A stretch of 51,236 nucleotides of DNA from a bacterium (GTDB taxonomy: Bacteria; Actinomycetota; Acidimicrobiia; Spongiisociales; ZC4RG35): contig JAHEDH010000008.1 of the NCBI GenBank assembly GCA_024641285.1, positions 1 through 51,236 of the forward strand. Direction: 5' to 3'. Both the position numbers and the translations under genes were made by a program. Under the pieces are notes generated by a model, which was not told the DNA's origin, did no database searches, and saw only the letters and a program-made list of their open reading frames with translations. This document shows positions 14,878-23,020 of the stretch, one piece after another (within the stretch, counting starts at the first letter, position 1; the number at the start of each line of letters is the position of its first letter).

Positions 14878-16056
14878 TCATTGCTCGGATCGATCTGCCA
14901 AGGCGCCGACGCGGCGGCCTGCCCACGTGGTCACGAGGGCGGCGGTGTGTCGGCTCACTGCAGACGAGACGGCGTCGAAGCCGTGCTGTGCACCGAGGAC
15001 GCGAACGAAGTCGACGTCGGCGCCCGTCTGCTCGGCTGCCGCGACGAACACCTCCGCCTCGGCGATGGGGACCAGTGAGTCGTGGGTCCCGTGGATCACG
15101 AGGAACGGCGGGGCATCGGCACGGACGTGGTCGATGGGCGAGACGGCATGGAACTCGTCGGGCTTCTCGTGGTAGGAACCGCGCATCACATCCCGGTCGA
15201 CGTACGGCCAGTCCGGTCGAGTCTTGAAGCGGTTGGCCATGTCGTAGATGCCGTACATCGGGATGCAGGCGGCCACCGACACGTCGGCAGGTTCGAGTCC
15301 GTCGTGGAATTCCTCGGAGGTGCTGAGCGCTGCAAGGCTGGCGAGGTGCCCCCCGGCGGAGCTGCCTGACAGCACGATCCGCCCGGGATCGATTCCGTAG
15401 TGTTCGGCCTCTGTCCGGAAGTGGTGGATCGCCTGTTTGATCGCTCGCACCTGGTCGGAGATGGTCGCGGCGGGAGCGAGGGGATAGCGGAGTGCGGCCA
15501 CCGTCCAGCCCTCCCTTGCCAGGGAGTGGTACATCCGTCGAGCCTGCTTCTGCGGTCCGCCCCCGGTCCATCCGCCTCCGTGCACATAGACGAACAGCGG
15601 TGCTCGGGGGGTCCGGCGGCGGGAGCGCACGAGATCGAAGGTGCCCGCCTCACCGTACGGAAGCTCGTCGAGTTGCTCGAGGTCTGGCGGAGTCGGAACC
15701 GGGCGGCCGGTCAGCGTCGCCGGCAGCGCCTCCTCGAAGACGGGCGTTGCGATCCCAGGGCGAAGCAGGCGGACCGATCTGGCGTTTCTCGACATGAGGG
15801 CTCCGAGCCCGACCAGCGATACCCCCAACATCGCCAGTCCGAGCCGTCCCATCGCAAGGCGGGTTCCCCCGATCGCGACGAACACGGCGCCGGCGCCGAT
15901 CCGTGAGATCGCCCAGAAGGGAGCGAGCGATGTGGTGATCATCGCCGGGAGCCAGAGCGGTGGCAGCGGGGCTTGCGGCGTTCGCAGGCGCCGGAGAGCG
16001 TTGACGGTCAGGAGCAGCGCAACGAAGCCGTATGTGAAGAGGAGAGCGGATGCCAT
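14878..16056 (-). CDS. Membrane-associated alpha/beta hydrolase (esterase/lipase, HSL type)
   Basis: 392 residues. Residues 1-90 contain three or four hydrophobic helices; the hydrolase domain follows from about residue 130. The oxyanion motif HGGG is at 159-162, the nucleophile elbow GSSAG at 231-235 (Ser233), and the acid and histidine are supplied by HGTHDSLVP and GAQHGFD. This domain order resembles the mycobacterial LipM/LipO/LipQ group (recalled family knowledge). It probably cleaves short or medium acyl esters at the cytoplasmic membrane. ATG at 16056; upstream, TAGAAA stands at the leaderless position but lacks the final T. It is divergent from the MFS gene, 62 bases apart. Confidence 0.9.
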   Translation of the reverse strand: MASALLFTYGFVALLLTVNALRRLRTPQAPLPPLWLPAMITTSLAPFWAISRIGAGAVFVAIGGTRLAMGRLGLAMLGVSLVGLGALMSRNARSVRLLRPGIATPVFEEALPATLTGRPVPTPPDLEQLDELPYGEAGTFDLVRSRRRTPRAPLFVYVHGGGWTGGGPQKQARRMYHSLAREGWTVAALRYPLAPAATISDQVRAIKQAIHHFRTEAEHYGIDPGRIVLSGSSAGGHLASLAALSTSEEFHDGLEPADVSVAACIPMYGIYDMANRFKTRPDWPYVDRDVMRGSYHEKPDEFHAVSPIDHVRADAPPFLVIHGTHDSLVPIAEAEVFVAAAEQTGADVDFVRVLGAQHGFDAVSSAVSRHTAALVTTWAGRRVGALADRSEQ

Positions 16057-16106
16057 GGGAGGGTTTCTATCGGCAGCGGGGGCGTCTACTCAACCGATCG
16101 TAGAAG

Positions 16107-16112
16107 TACCGT
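16107..16112 (+). promoter_or_regulatory. -10 box of the MFS gene, leaderless type
   Basis: TACCGT, 6-base gap, GTG at 16119. Confidence 0.6.
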
Positions 16113-16118
16113 GCTGCT

Positions 16119-17285
16119 GTGACGACTCGACCCCGATCAATCAGCTTCCCGGCGGTTCTGGCCGGGACGATGGGGGCGAGCACGTTCGGTCTCGTCGTGT
16201 TCGCCGTGCTGGCGGCGGACCTCATCGCGGAGTTCGGCGTCGAGCGGTGGCAGATCGGCGCGCTCGTGACCGCGACCACGATCTCGGGTGCGCTCATCTC
16301 CCCTGCGATCGGCACGCTGACCGACCGGATCGGAGCTCGCAGAGCGACGCTGGCGACGCTGGCGATCTCGGGCGGGGCACTGGGTTCGATGGCGGTGTCG
16401 CCCGTGTTCGGGCTCGTGGCGCTCTTCGCGCTGGTCGGGGGAGTGGGCCAGGCGATCGCCAACCCTGCGACGAACAAGCTGATCTCGATGCATGTGGCCG
16501 CCGGCAGCCGGGGCGTCATCACCGGGATCAAGCAGTCCGGAGTCCAGTTCGGAACGTTTCTCGGGGGGCTCGCGCTGCCGGCGATCACAGTGGCGTTCGG
16601 TTGGAGATGGGCGATCGCAGTCTTCGGGATGGCGGCGCTCGGTGGCGCGATGGCGGCCGCTGCGGCCCTCCCCGCGGACGTCGAGTCGGAGCCCGCCCCG
16701 GTGGGCGGTGCAACGGATTCCGCGATGCCGAGGGTGATCCGGTCCCTGGCGGTGTACGGGTTTCTCCTGGGCTTCGCCGGCACGGCGATCTTCACGTATC
16801 TCCCGCTGTTCGCCGAGGAGTCGCTTGGCTTCTCGAAGAGCTCCGCCGGCTATGTGGTGGCGTTCCTCGGTTTGATGGGCGTTCTGGGGAGGATCGGCTG
16901 GGGCCGGATGTCCGAGGTTCGGCTCGGGGCGATGCGTTCGCTGCAGATCATCTCCGTGCTGTCGGCTGTCGCTGCCCTCCTGCTCGTCGCATCCAGCCAT
17001 CTGTCGTGGCTGGTGTGGATCGCCGCCGTCGCCACCGGCTTCTCGGCGAGTGCGTGGAATGCCGTCGGCATGCTGGCGATCATCCAGTCGGTGCCGACCA
17101 GGCTGGCGGGCAGGGGGTCGGGCATCGTCCTGGCCGGATTTCTCCTCGGCCTGGGGATCGGGGCACCTTCGTTCGGCTACTCGGTGGATCGCCTGGGCAG
17201 CTATCTCCCCGGCTGGTTCGGCATCACTGCGATCTTCCTGCTTGCGCTCCCGGTCACGCGGTCGCCGGTGGCGGAAGTCTCCTGA
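16119..17285 (+). CDS. MFS transporter
   Basis: 388 residues with about twelve hydrophobic helices. Motif A between helices 2 and 3 reads GTLTDRIGARRATL. The central loop (about residues 186-205) is followed by the second six-helix half, whose repeat of motif A is GRIGWGRMSEVRLG. It has the length and order of single-component exporters or organic-acid/sugar-phosphate-type permeases, but substrate is unknown. Start GTG is fixed by the TACCGT box. It ends at a strong bidirectional terminator facing YceI. Confidence 0.9.
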   Translation: MTTRPRSISFPAVLAGTMGASTFGLVVFAVLAADLIAEFGVERWQIGALVTATTISGALISPAIGTLTDRIGARRATLATLAISGGALGSMAVSPVFGLVALFALVGGVGQAIANPATNKLISMHVAAGSRGVITGIKQSGVQFGTFLGGLALPAITVAFGWRWAIAVFGMAALGGAMAAAAALPADVESEPAPVGGATDSAMPRVIRSLAVYGFLLGFAGTAIFTYLPLFAEESLGFSKSSAGYVVAFLGLMGVLGRIGWGRMSEVRLGAMRSLQIISVLSAVAALLLVASSHLSWLVWIAAVATGFSASAWNAVGMLAIIQSVPTRLAGRGSGIVLAGFLLGLGIGAPSFGYSVDRLGSYLPGWFGITAIFLLALPVTRSPVAEVS

Positions 17286-17290
17286 ACGCA

Positions 17291-17319
17291 AGATGCCCCC
17301 GGGATTCCCGGGGGCATCT
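17291..17319. terminator. Strong bidirectional terminator between MFS and YceI genes
   Basis: AGATGCCCCCGGG and CCCGGGGGCATCT form a perfect 13-pair stem with an ATT loop, 5 bases after the MFS stop and 21 bases before the YceI stop on the other strand. Confidence 0.85.
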
Positions 17320-17340
17320 CTCTGCTCGCGATCGAGTCGA

Positions 17341-17886
17341 TCAGGCCTTGGCGGCCTGGACCTCCACTTCGATGCTCACTTCTTTGCCGACCAGCCAGCC
17401 GCCGGCCTCGAGCGCCTGGTTCCAGGTCAGTCCGAAGTCTTCGCGGTTGATCTTCGTCTCACCCGAGAAGATCGCCTTCTCGTTTCCCCATGGGTCGCTC
17501 ATGAGCCCACCGTAGGTCATGGTCAGCGTGACCGGCTTGGTCACGTCCTTGATCGTGAGGTCGCCGGTGACTTCGAACTCGCCGCCCCTGTCGGTGATCG
17601 ACGTGCTCTCGAATGCGATCTGGGGGTACGTCTCTGCGTCGAAGAAGTCGCCGCTGCGGAGGTGGTTGTCCCGGTCGGTGGCGCCGGTATCGATCGACGC
17701 TGCGTCGATCGAGACGGTGACCGAGGTCGACGAGGCGTCCTCACCCTGGGTGATGGTGCCGGTGAAGCTCTTGAAGCTGCCACGGACCTTGGCGGCCATC
17801 AGGTGCTTGACGGTGAAGCCGACGGATGTGTGGGCGGGGTCGAATGTCCAGATGCCGGGTGCCGGCTTGGTGATCGTGTGTGCCAT
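17341..17886 (-). CDS. YceI-family lipid-binding lipocalin-like protein
   Basis: 181 residues. YceI proteins are beta-barrels that bind isoprenoid chains. Typical stretches are WTFDPAHTSVGFTVKHLM, VRGSFKSFTGTI, DRDNHLRSGDFFDAETYPQIAFESTSI and LTIKDVTKPVTL. No signal peptide is seen, so it is cytoplasmic, unlike E. coli YceI. The ATG at 17884-17886 follows AAGGAG by 8 bases; the frame continues a further ten codons upstream. It is divergent from a MarR gene across about 100 bases containing matching inverted repeats, so MarR control is likely. Confidence 0.92.
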   Translation of the reverse strand: MAHTITKPAPGIWTFDPAHTSVGFTVKHLMAAKVRGSFKSFTGTITQGEDASSTSVTVSIDAASIDTGATDRDNHLRSGDFFDAETYPQIAFESTSITDRGGEFEVTGDLTIKDVTKPVTLTMTYGGLMSDPWGNEKAIFSGETKINREDFGLTWNQALEAGGWLVGKEVSIEVEVQAAKA

Positions 17887-17917
17887 GTGCGGGGCTCCTT
17901 CTCTCGTTCGAGACATA

Positions 17918-17981
17918 TATCTGAGTGCTCAATGAAATGTAGCGAGTAATGGTTGAGCTGTCAAATGTTTAGCGGTAAGAT
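17918..17981. promoter_or_regulatory. yceI-marR divergent control region
   Basis: For marR, TTGAGC (17953-17958), a 17-base spacer and TAAGAT (17976-17981) sit 6 bases before the ATG, giving a leaderless mRNA with a good -35 box. Two inverted repeats share the half-site TTGA/TCAA or TGAG/CTCA: TGAG-TG-CTCA (about 17922-17931) on the yceI side and TTGA-GCTG-TCAA (17953-17964) over the marR -35 box. They are candidate operators for the MarR protein. Confidence 0.6.
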
Positions 17982-17987
17982 GATTCC

Positions 17988-18461
17988 ATGAGTAACGCAG
18001 TCGTTGACGGAAGCACAGTGATCACAGCCTGCAACGACGCCAGGATCCACACGTTCGGCGTGCTACTCGAGGCGATGGCGCATCTCAACCGCATCTTCGA
18101 CCGGTCGCTGCAATCCCGGATCGGCATCAATCAGAGCCTGTTCGAGGGCCTCCTCCGAATCGAACGGTCGGGCGGGGAGCTCTCCATGGGTGCACTCGCC
18201 GATCAGGTCGCTCTCACCTCCGGCGGCGTGACCCGGATGGTCGCTCGGCTCGTCGAGGCCGGCTATGCCGAGCGAAGGTCCTGTGAGACCGATCGTCGGG
18301 TCCAGTACGTCGCGATCACCGGCCCGGGACGGGACGTCCTGTCACGAGCCCTCGACGTTCACCTCGAAGATCTCGAAGAGCACTTCACCGGACTGCTGGC
18401 ACCCGAAGAGCGTCGGGTGATCACCGACGTCATGGAGCGGCTCCGGCCGGATCACTCGTAG
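17988..18461 (+). CDS. MarR-family transcriptional regulator
   Basis: 157 residues. The winged helix lies at about residues 58-120 (LSMGALADQVALTSGGVTRMVARLVEAGYAER), followed by the wing with the family's DRR motif (CETDRRVQYVAIT). Flanking helices form the dimer interface. MarR proteins repress genes and release DNA on binding phenolic or lipophilic ligands or on oxidation. It probably represses yceI and itself through the repeats upstream. The last 10 bases overlap the end of the convergent permease gene (18452-18461). Confidence 0.92.
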   Translation: MSNAVVDGSTVITACNDARIHTFGVLLEAMAHLNRIFDRSLQSRIGINQSLFEGLLRIERSGGELSMGALADQVALTSGGVTRMVARLVEAGYAERRSCETDRRVQYVAITGPGRDVLSRALDVHLEDLEEHFTGLLAPEERRVITDVMERLRPDHS

Positions 18462-20992
18462 GCGATCGCCTCGAGCACGTTCAATCTCGATGCCCGCTGG
18501 GCGGGATAGATGGCGGCGATCACACCGGCGATCATCGCCAGCACAACGGCGAGGACGATCTGGAGAACCGGCAGCCGGAAGACGATCTCGTCGGTGTCCA
18601 ATGCCTCCACCAAGGCCCGGGCGAGCACGATGCCGACCACCGAGCCCAACAGCGCGCCATAGACGGCGATGATCACCGACTCCCATGTCACCATCCGCCG
18701 GATCTGCTTTCGGGTCGAGCCGACGGCCCGGAGCAGGCCGATCTCCCTCGTCCGCTCGATGACCGACAGCAACAGCGTGTTCACGATGCCGACGAAGGCG
18801 ATCACCAGAGCGAGGGCCAGCAGGGCATACACCAGACCGACGAATCCCCTGATGCCGGTGATCGCCTGGTCGGCGAATTCGGACTGGTCGAGGCTGGTCG
18901 TCCCCGGGAAGTCGACGAGAACGTCCTCCACCGCGCTGCGTGCCGCAGCCGAATCGAACGAACGGTCGAACTTCACGAAGAGCGATTGGTCGAAGTCTTC
19001 GGTGAAGTTTCGCCGGTAGCCCTCGAGATCGAGGTAGATGTTGCCTCCCGGCCCGGCCTCGACGAACACTGCCCGGACGGTCAGCGTCTGCTCCCCGGTG
19101 CGGGCGAACTCGACGTCGAGGGTGTCCCCGACGCCGACATCGAGATCGGAGGCGGCATTCTCAGAGAGAGCCACCCCGTCGGCGCCGACCGAGGCGAGGT
19201 CACCGGCCACGACCTCGATGTCGATGGCGTTCTCGATCTTCGCCAACTCCGAGGCCGACACGAACTCGACGTCCCCTTCGACCAGCATGGGTCCCTGCCG
19301 AAGGCGGACGACGTCCTCGATCTCGTCGAGCGACTCGATACGGTCGGCGATCTGAGGTGACAGACCGGCTGCTCCGAACCCGATCGGTTGCACGACGAGG
19401 TCGGTCTTGAACGTGTCGGCGATCAGCTTGTCGGTCGTCGCGGACAGGCTCGAGGCCAGGATCGTGACGAACACCATCAGGGCAACGCCGACCATCAGCG
19501 CAGCCGATGTCACTGCCGTGCGTCCAGGATTCCTCACTGCGTTCTCGGTGGCCAACCGTCCGATCGCCCCGAATGCGGCCCGGATCGGCGCTCCGAGAGT
19601 GCGTCCCAGCGGACGAGCGAACGCCGCCGAGAGGATGGCAAGGCCGATGAACAGCAGGGCGGCACCCACGCCCACGAAGGCAGCCCGCGGAATCTGCTCG
19701 GGCGGGTCGAGGAACAGACCGGCGGCGATCACGCCGGTGCCGAGCACGGAGATCACCGATCCGGCGATCATGACGATCCGGAACAGCCGGCTGGTGGGCC
19801 GGGCGGTGACCTGGCGGAGCGCGGCGATCGGGGGAACGGCGCTCGCCCGGTAGGCCGGGACGAGAGCCGAGAAGACGGTGACGATCACACCGGACAACAC
19901 GGCGATGAGAATCGTGCGGGGGAGGACCTGTGGCGTCGTTGCAGGGATCTCGCCGCCGAACCGGCTGAACGCGGCTCTGATCCCAATGGCCAGGACAACA
20001 CCGAAGACCACTCCGAGCAGGGAGCCGATCACGCTGACGATGAACGCTTCCACCAGAACCATCCGCCGGACCTGTCGCTTCGTGGCCCCGATGGCGCGCA
20101 GGAGGGCGAGTTCCTTGGTTCGCTGGGCAACGATGACTTGGAAGGTGTTGAAGATCAGGAAGCCGCCCACGAACAGCGACACGTACCCGAACGCCAGCAG
20201 GAACGTGTTGACGAAGCCGAGTGCCTCCTTGAACCCGGACAGCTGCTCCTCGGCCGCCGTCGCGGCGTCCACGACCGATGTGTTCTCGGGGGCGATCTCT
20301 TCGATCGCCGCCACCAGCGCCTCGGGGCTGATGTCGCCGGCTCCGACAACCGAGATCGTGTCGACGAAGCCGGCTGCGTCGAAGAGCTGCTGGGCGGCCG
20401 CGTAGGTGAAGGACACGAAGGTGGCACCACCGAAGTTCGACGAGCCGCCGAGACCGATCGTGCCGACAACCTCGAAGCGCTCCTGCTCCCCGAGGGCGAT
20501 GACGCCGACCTCGTCTCCGATCTCGATGTCGAGGCGGTCGGCGCTGGACGCGTCGATCACGAGGTCCTGGTCTCCGATCGGCGCCGAGCCGTCGCGAACG
20601 GTCAGTGGGCTGGCAACATCCGACCACGAGGTGCCGATGGTCGGAGGCCCGAAGCCCCCGAGCGCCTCGCCGTTGGGGTCGATCAGCGTGACCAATCCGG
20701 CGACGGTGCCGACGGCAGCCTCGACTTCGTCGAGCGCTGCGATCTCGTCGACGAGGCTCTCCGGCAGCCGCTCGGGGAACGTGAACGTCGACAGTTCCTC
20801 CGACACGTCGCCGGTCACCTGTGCATCGATGCCGGCGAGCGACTGGGAGAAGAGATCGGAGAACACGCGATCCAACGTGTCGGTGAAGACATAGCTCCCG
20901 GCGATCAGGCCGGTCCCGAGCATGATCGCCAGTACCGTGAGGGCGAGCCTCAGCTTGTGGCCCAACAACCCTTTGAGGGTGGCGCGGAGCAT
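18452..20992 (-). CDS. ABC transporter permease, MacB/FtsX type with duplicated domains
   Basis: 846 residues. It has an N-terminal helix (about 12-32), a large extracytoplasmic MacB-like domain (about 40-260), three helices of the first FtsX domain (about 275-390), further helices, a second extracytoplasmic domain (about 510-700) and a second FtsX domain (about 725-840). Cytoplasmic loops RTKELALLRAIGATKRQVRRMVLVE and RTREIGLLRAVGSTRKQIRRMV are the repeated FtsX signatures that couple to the ATPase. Such exporters move lipoproteins, lipids or peptides, or transmit mechanical force across the membrane. The ATG overlaps the ATPase stop by one base (TGATG). Confidence 0.94.
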   Translation of the reverse strand: MLRATLKGLLGHKLRLALTVLAIMLGTGLIAGSYVFTDTLDRVFSDLFSQSLAGIDAQVTGDVSEELSTFTFPERLPESLVDEIAALDEVEAAVGTVAGLVTLIDPNGEALGGFGPPTIGTSWSDVASPLTVRDGSAPIGDQDLVIDASSADRLDIEIGDEVGVIALGEQERFEVVGTIGLGGSSNFGGATFVSFTYAAAQQLFDAAGFVDTISVVGAGDISPEALVAAIEEIAPENTSVVDAATAAEEQLSGFKEALGFVNTFLLAFGYVSLFVGGFLIFNTFQVIVAQRTKELALLRAIGATKRQVRRMVLVEAFIVSVIGSLLGVVFGVVLAIGIRAAFSRFGGEIPATTPQVLPRTILIAVLSGVIVTVFSALVPAYRASAVPPIAALRQVTARPTSRLFRIVMIAGSVISVLGTGVIAAGLFLDPPEQIPRAAFVGVGAALLFIGLAILSAAFARPLGRTLGAPIRAAFGAIGRLATENAVRNPGRTAVTSAALMVGVALMVFVTILASSLSATTDKLIADTFKTDLVVQPIGFGAAGLSPQIADRIESLDEIEDVVRLRQGPMLVEGDVEFVSASELAKIENAIDIEVVAGDLASVGADGVALSENAASDLDVGVGDTLDVEFARTGEQTLTVRAVFVEAGPGGNIYLDLEGYRRNFTEDFDQSLFVKFDRSFDSAAARSAVEDVLVDFPGTTSLDQSEFADQAITGIRGFVGLVYALLALALVIAFVGIVNTLLLSVIERTREIGLLRAVGSTRKQIRRMVTWESVIIAVYGALLGSVVGIVLARALVEALDTDEIVFRLPVLQIVLAVVLAMIAGVIAAIYPAQRASRLNVLEAIAYE

Positions 20993-21717
20993 CAGACCTC
21001 GAGCGTCCTGATCTTGTCGAGGACGGCTTCTGCGGTCGGAGCATCGATCTCGTCGACGATGTGACCGTCCTCGAGAAAGACAGCACGGTCGGCGTAACCG
21101 GCCGCCACAGGATCATGGGTGACCATCACGATCGTCTGGTCGAATTCGTCGACAGCCAATCTGAGGAACTCGAGGAGGTGTGCGCCGGACTTCGAGTCGA
21201 GATTGCCCGAGGGCTCGTCGGCGAAGATCACATCGGGCTGTGACGCCAGGGCCCGCGCCACCGCGACCCTCTGCTGCTGGCCGCCTGACAACTCCGACGG
21301 CCGATGGCTGAGTCGATCACCGATCTCGAGCACATCGATCACTCGATCGAACCAGTCACTGTCGACGGCGGTGCCGGCGATGTCGAGCGGGAGCGTGATG
21401 TTCTCGCTCGCCGACAGCGTGGGGACGAGATTGAAGGCCTGGAACACGAACCCGACGCGGGTGCGCCGCAGCAGCGTCAACTCGCGATCGTTCAGCTGCC
21501 CGAGATCTTGATCGCCGATGAAGACCTTCCCCGACGTGAGCTCGTCGAGTCCGGCGATGCAGTGAAGCAGGGTGGACTTCCCCGAGCCCGACGGTCCCAT
21601 GATCGCCGAGAAGCGGCCCTGTTCGAACGCGACCGTGACACCGTCGAGTGCCCGGACCTCGGTTGGGCCGGAACCGTAGATCTTGGTGGCCTGCTCGGCC
21701 CGTACCGCTGTAGTCAT
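20992..21717 (-). CDS. ABC transporter ATP-binding protein, LolD/MacB type
   Basis: 241 residues. Walker A is GPSGSGKST (41-49), the signature LSGGQQQRVAVARAL, Walker B VIFADEPSGNLDS and the switch histidine MVTHD, all intact. It pairs with the FtsX-type permease encoded immediately after it; one ATPase gene for one duplicated permease gives a 2:1 complex. The ATG at 21717 follows TAGCCT by 7 bases, and the two genes form a self-contained operon. Confidence 0.95.
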   Translation of the reverse strand: MTTAVRAEQATKIYGSGPTEVRALDGVTVAFEQGRFSAIMGPSGSGKSTLLHCIAGLDELTSGKVFIGDQDLGQLNDRELTLLRRTRVGFVFQAFNLVPTLSASENITLPLDIAGTAVDSDWFDRVIDVLEIGDRLSHRPSELSGGQQQRVAVARALASQPDVIFADEPSGNLDSKSGAHLLEFLRLAVDEFDQTIVMVTHDPVAAGYADRAVFLEDGHIVDEIDAPTAEAVLDKIRTLEV

Positions 21718-21724
21718 CGGGGGC

Positions 21725-21730
21725 AGGCTA
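21725..21730 (-). promoter_or_regulatory. -10 box of the ABC exporter operon, leaderless type
   Basis: TAGCCT on the minus strand, 7-base gap (21718-21724), ATG at 21717. Confidence 0.65.
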
Positions 21731-21744
21731 CCGAGGGCGTCGGA

Positions 21745-22209
21745 CTAGCTGTCCGCGCCCTCGAATCCCTGCTGGCGCCACGCCTCGTAGGTGACGACGG
21801 CGACCGAGTTGGACAGGTTGAGGGATCGCACTCCTGCCCGCATCGGGATGGAGAGAACCGCTTCGACCCAGTCGGCGGAGAGCACCTCTCTGCTCAGCCC
21901 GACCGACTCCCTGCCGAACAGGAGGGCATCGCCGGGCACGTAGTCGATCTCGTGATACGGCACCGAGCCGGACTTGGCGAGGGCGAACACCCGTCCCGAG
22001 TGGCCCGAGCGCCACGTGTCGAGATCGGGATGGACGGTGACCGATGCCCGTTCCCGGTAGTCCATGCCGGCTCGACGGAGCCGGGCATCGTCGAGTTCGA
22101 ATCCCAGCGGCTCGATCAGGTGCAGCCGTGCCCCGGTGTTCGCCGCCAACCGCATGGCATTCCCCGTATTCGGCGGAATCTCGGGATGAACGAGGACTAG
22201 GTGAAACAT
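21745..22209 (-). CDS. trmL: tRNA (cytidine/uridine-34-2'-O)-methyltransferase TrmL
   Basis: 154 residues, the normal length of this SPOUT-class enzyme, which methylates the wobble ribose of certain leucine tRNAs using S-adenosylmethionine. HPEIPPNTGNAMRLAANTG is the N-terminal signature; LLFGRESVGL and IPMRAGVRSLNLSNSVAVVTYEAWRQ form the knot that binds the cofactor. The open frame extends upstream to 22491, but the ATG at 22209 is where the conserved MFHLVLVHPE begins. Upstream lie heptanucleotide repeats and no obvious -10 box. Confidence 0.94.
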   Translation of the reverse strand: MFHLVLVHPEIPPNTGNAMRLAANTGARLHLIEPLGFELDDARLRRAGMDYRERASVTVHPDLDTWRSGHSGRVFALAKSGSVPYHEIDYVPGDALLFGRESVGLSREVLSADWVEAVLSIPMRAGVRSLNLSNSVAVVTYEAWRQQGFEGADS

Positions 22210-22243
22210 GCCGCGGCCGTGCCTTTGGTGCGGTGCGCACTGC

Positions 22244-22325
22244 GTGCTGCCTGCTTCCGGCTTCCGGCTTCCGGCCGATGACGCGTGGTTGGAGCCGGTA
22301 GCTGGTAGCCGGGGGCCGATAGCTG
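22244..22325. repeat. Paired heptanucleotide repeat arrays in opposite orientation
   Basis: Units of seven run on the plus strand as GTGCTGC, CTGCTTC, CGGCTTC, CGGCTTC (22244-22271) and then, after a short gap, as GGAGCCG, GTAGCTG, GTAGCCG, GGGGCCG, ATAGCTG (22291-22325). The first array read on the minus strand is GAAGCCG-type, so both arrays follow about GNAGCYG and face each other; they could fold into an imperfect stem. They fill the 151-base gap between trmL and nucS. Confidence 0.75.
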
Positions 22326-22360
22326 CCGTCCCGAGCGTCCGGTTGGCGTGACAGCCACCG

Positions 22361-23020
22361 CTAAAACAACCGGAGTTCGCGGGATTCGATCTCGCGGAGG
22401 CCGTCGTAGTCGACTTCGACGCAGGCGATTCCCCGGGCTTCCGCCAGGGTCTTGGCCTGCGGCTTGATGATCTGCGCGGCGAAGATGCCACGCACCGGTG
22501 CCAGCCTCGGATCGTTGTCGAGCCGTTCGAGGTAGCGGGCGAGCTGTTCGACGCCGTCGATCTCCCCGCGCCGCTTGATCTCGACTGCGACGGTCTGACC
22601 GTCGGCCGCCTGACACAGCAGGTCCACCGGCCCGATGTCGGTCTGGAACTCGCGCCGGATCAGCTCGAGGTCGTCCTCGAGAACCCAGGGCCTGTGAGCG
22701 AGGAGCTCCTGGAGGTGCGCTTCGACGCCGTCCTTGATGAGGCCCGGGTCTTCGCCCAGTTCGTGATCGGTGTCGGAGATCACATCGTGGAGCGTGATCG
22801 TGAGCCGTTCCCCCTTCGGATTGATCACGATCCATTCGGACTCGGTCTCGGTGACCGTGTTCGGGGCATTCATCCAGTTGAGCGGCTTGTATGCGCCGCC
22901 GTCGCTGTGGATCGCCACGCATCCGTCGGCCTTGATCATCAGCAACCGCTGGGCGCGAGGGAGATGTGCGGTCAGCCGACCCTCGTAGTCGACCGTGCAC
23001 TCGGCGATGACCAGTCTCAC
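22361..23020 (-). CDS. nucS: Mismatch-specific endonuclease NucS (EndoMS)
   Basis: 219 residues, close to mycobacterial NucS throughout ([43 protein letters not shown]). This enzyme gives non-canonical mismatch repair in actinobacteria, which usually lack MutS/MutL. The nuclease core Asp133, Glu147 and Lys149 ([29 protein letters not shown]) is intact, and the C-terminus ends in RLF, matching the sliding-clamp-binding tail of the family. GTG at 23018-23020 overlaps the M20 peptidase stop (GTGA), so the two are co-translated; the pairing looks positional rather than functional. Confidence 0.97.
   Translation of the reverse strand: MRLVIAECTVDYEGRLTAHLPRAQRLLMIKADGCVAIHSDGGAYKPLNWMNAPNTVTETESEWIVINPKGERLTITLHDVISDTDHELGEDPGLIKDGVEAHLQELLAHRPWVLEDDLELIRREFQTDIGPVDLLCQAADGQTVAVEIKRRGEIDGVEQLARYLERLDNDPRLAPVRGIFAAQIIKPQAKTLAEARGIACVEVDYDGLREIESRELRLF

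Noticed and set aside
14657-14881. 74-codon minus-strand frame starting with an ATGA overlap on the esterase stop
   Set aside because: Third-position GC is well below that of neighbours and the product resembles nothing; coupling alone is not enough.
15641-17515. 624-codon open frame across the esterase, MFS and YceI genes
   Set aside because: It reads through three well-supported genes in other frames and encodes arginine/glycine-rich low-complexity sequence.
19388-21064. 558-codon open frame on the plus strand
   Set aside because: It is antisense to the MacB-like permease, which has complete family motifs; long antisense frames are expected at this GC content.
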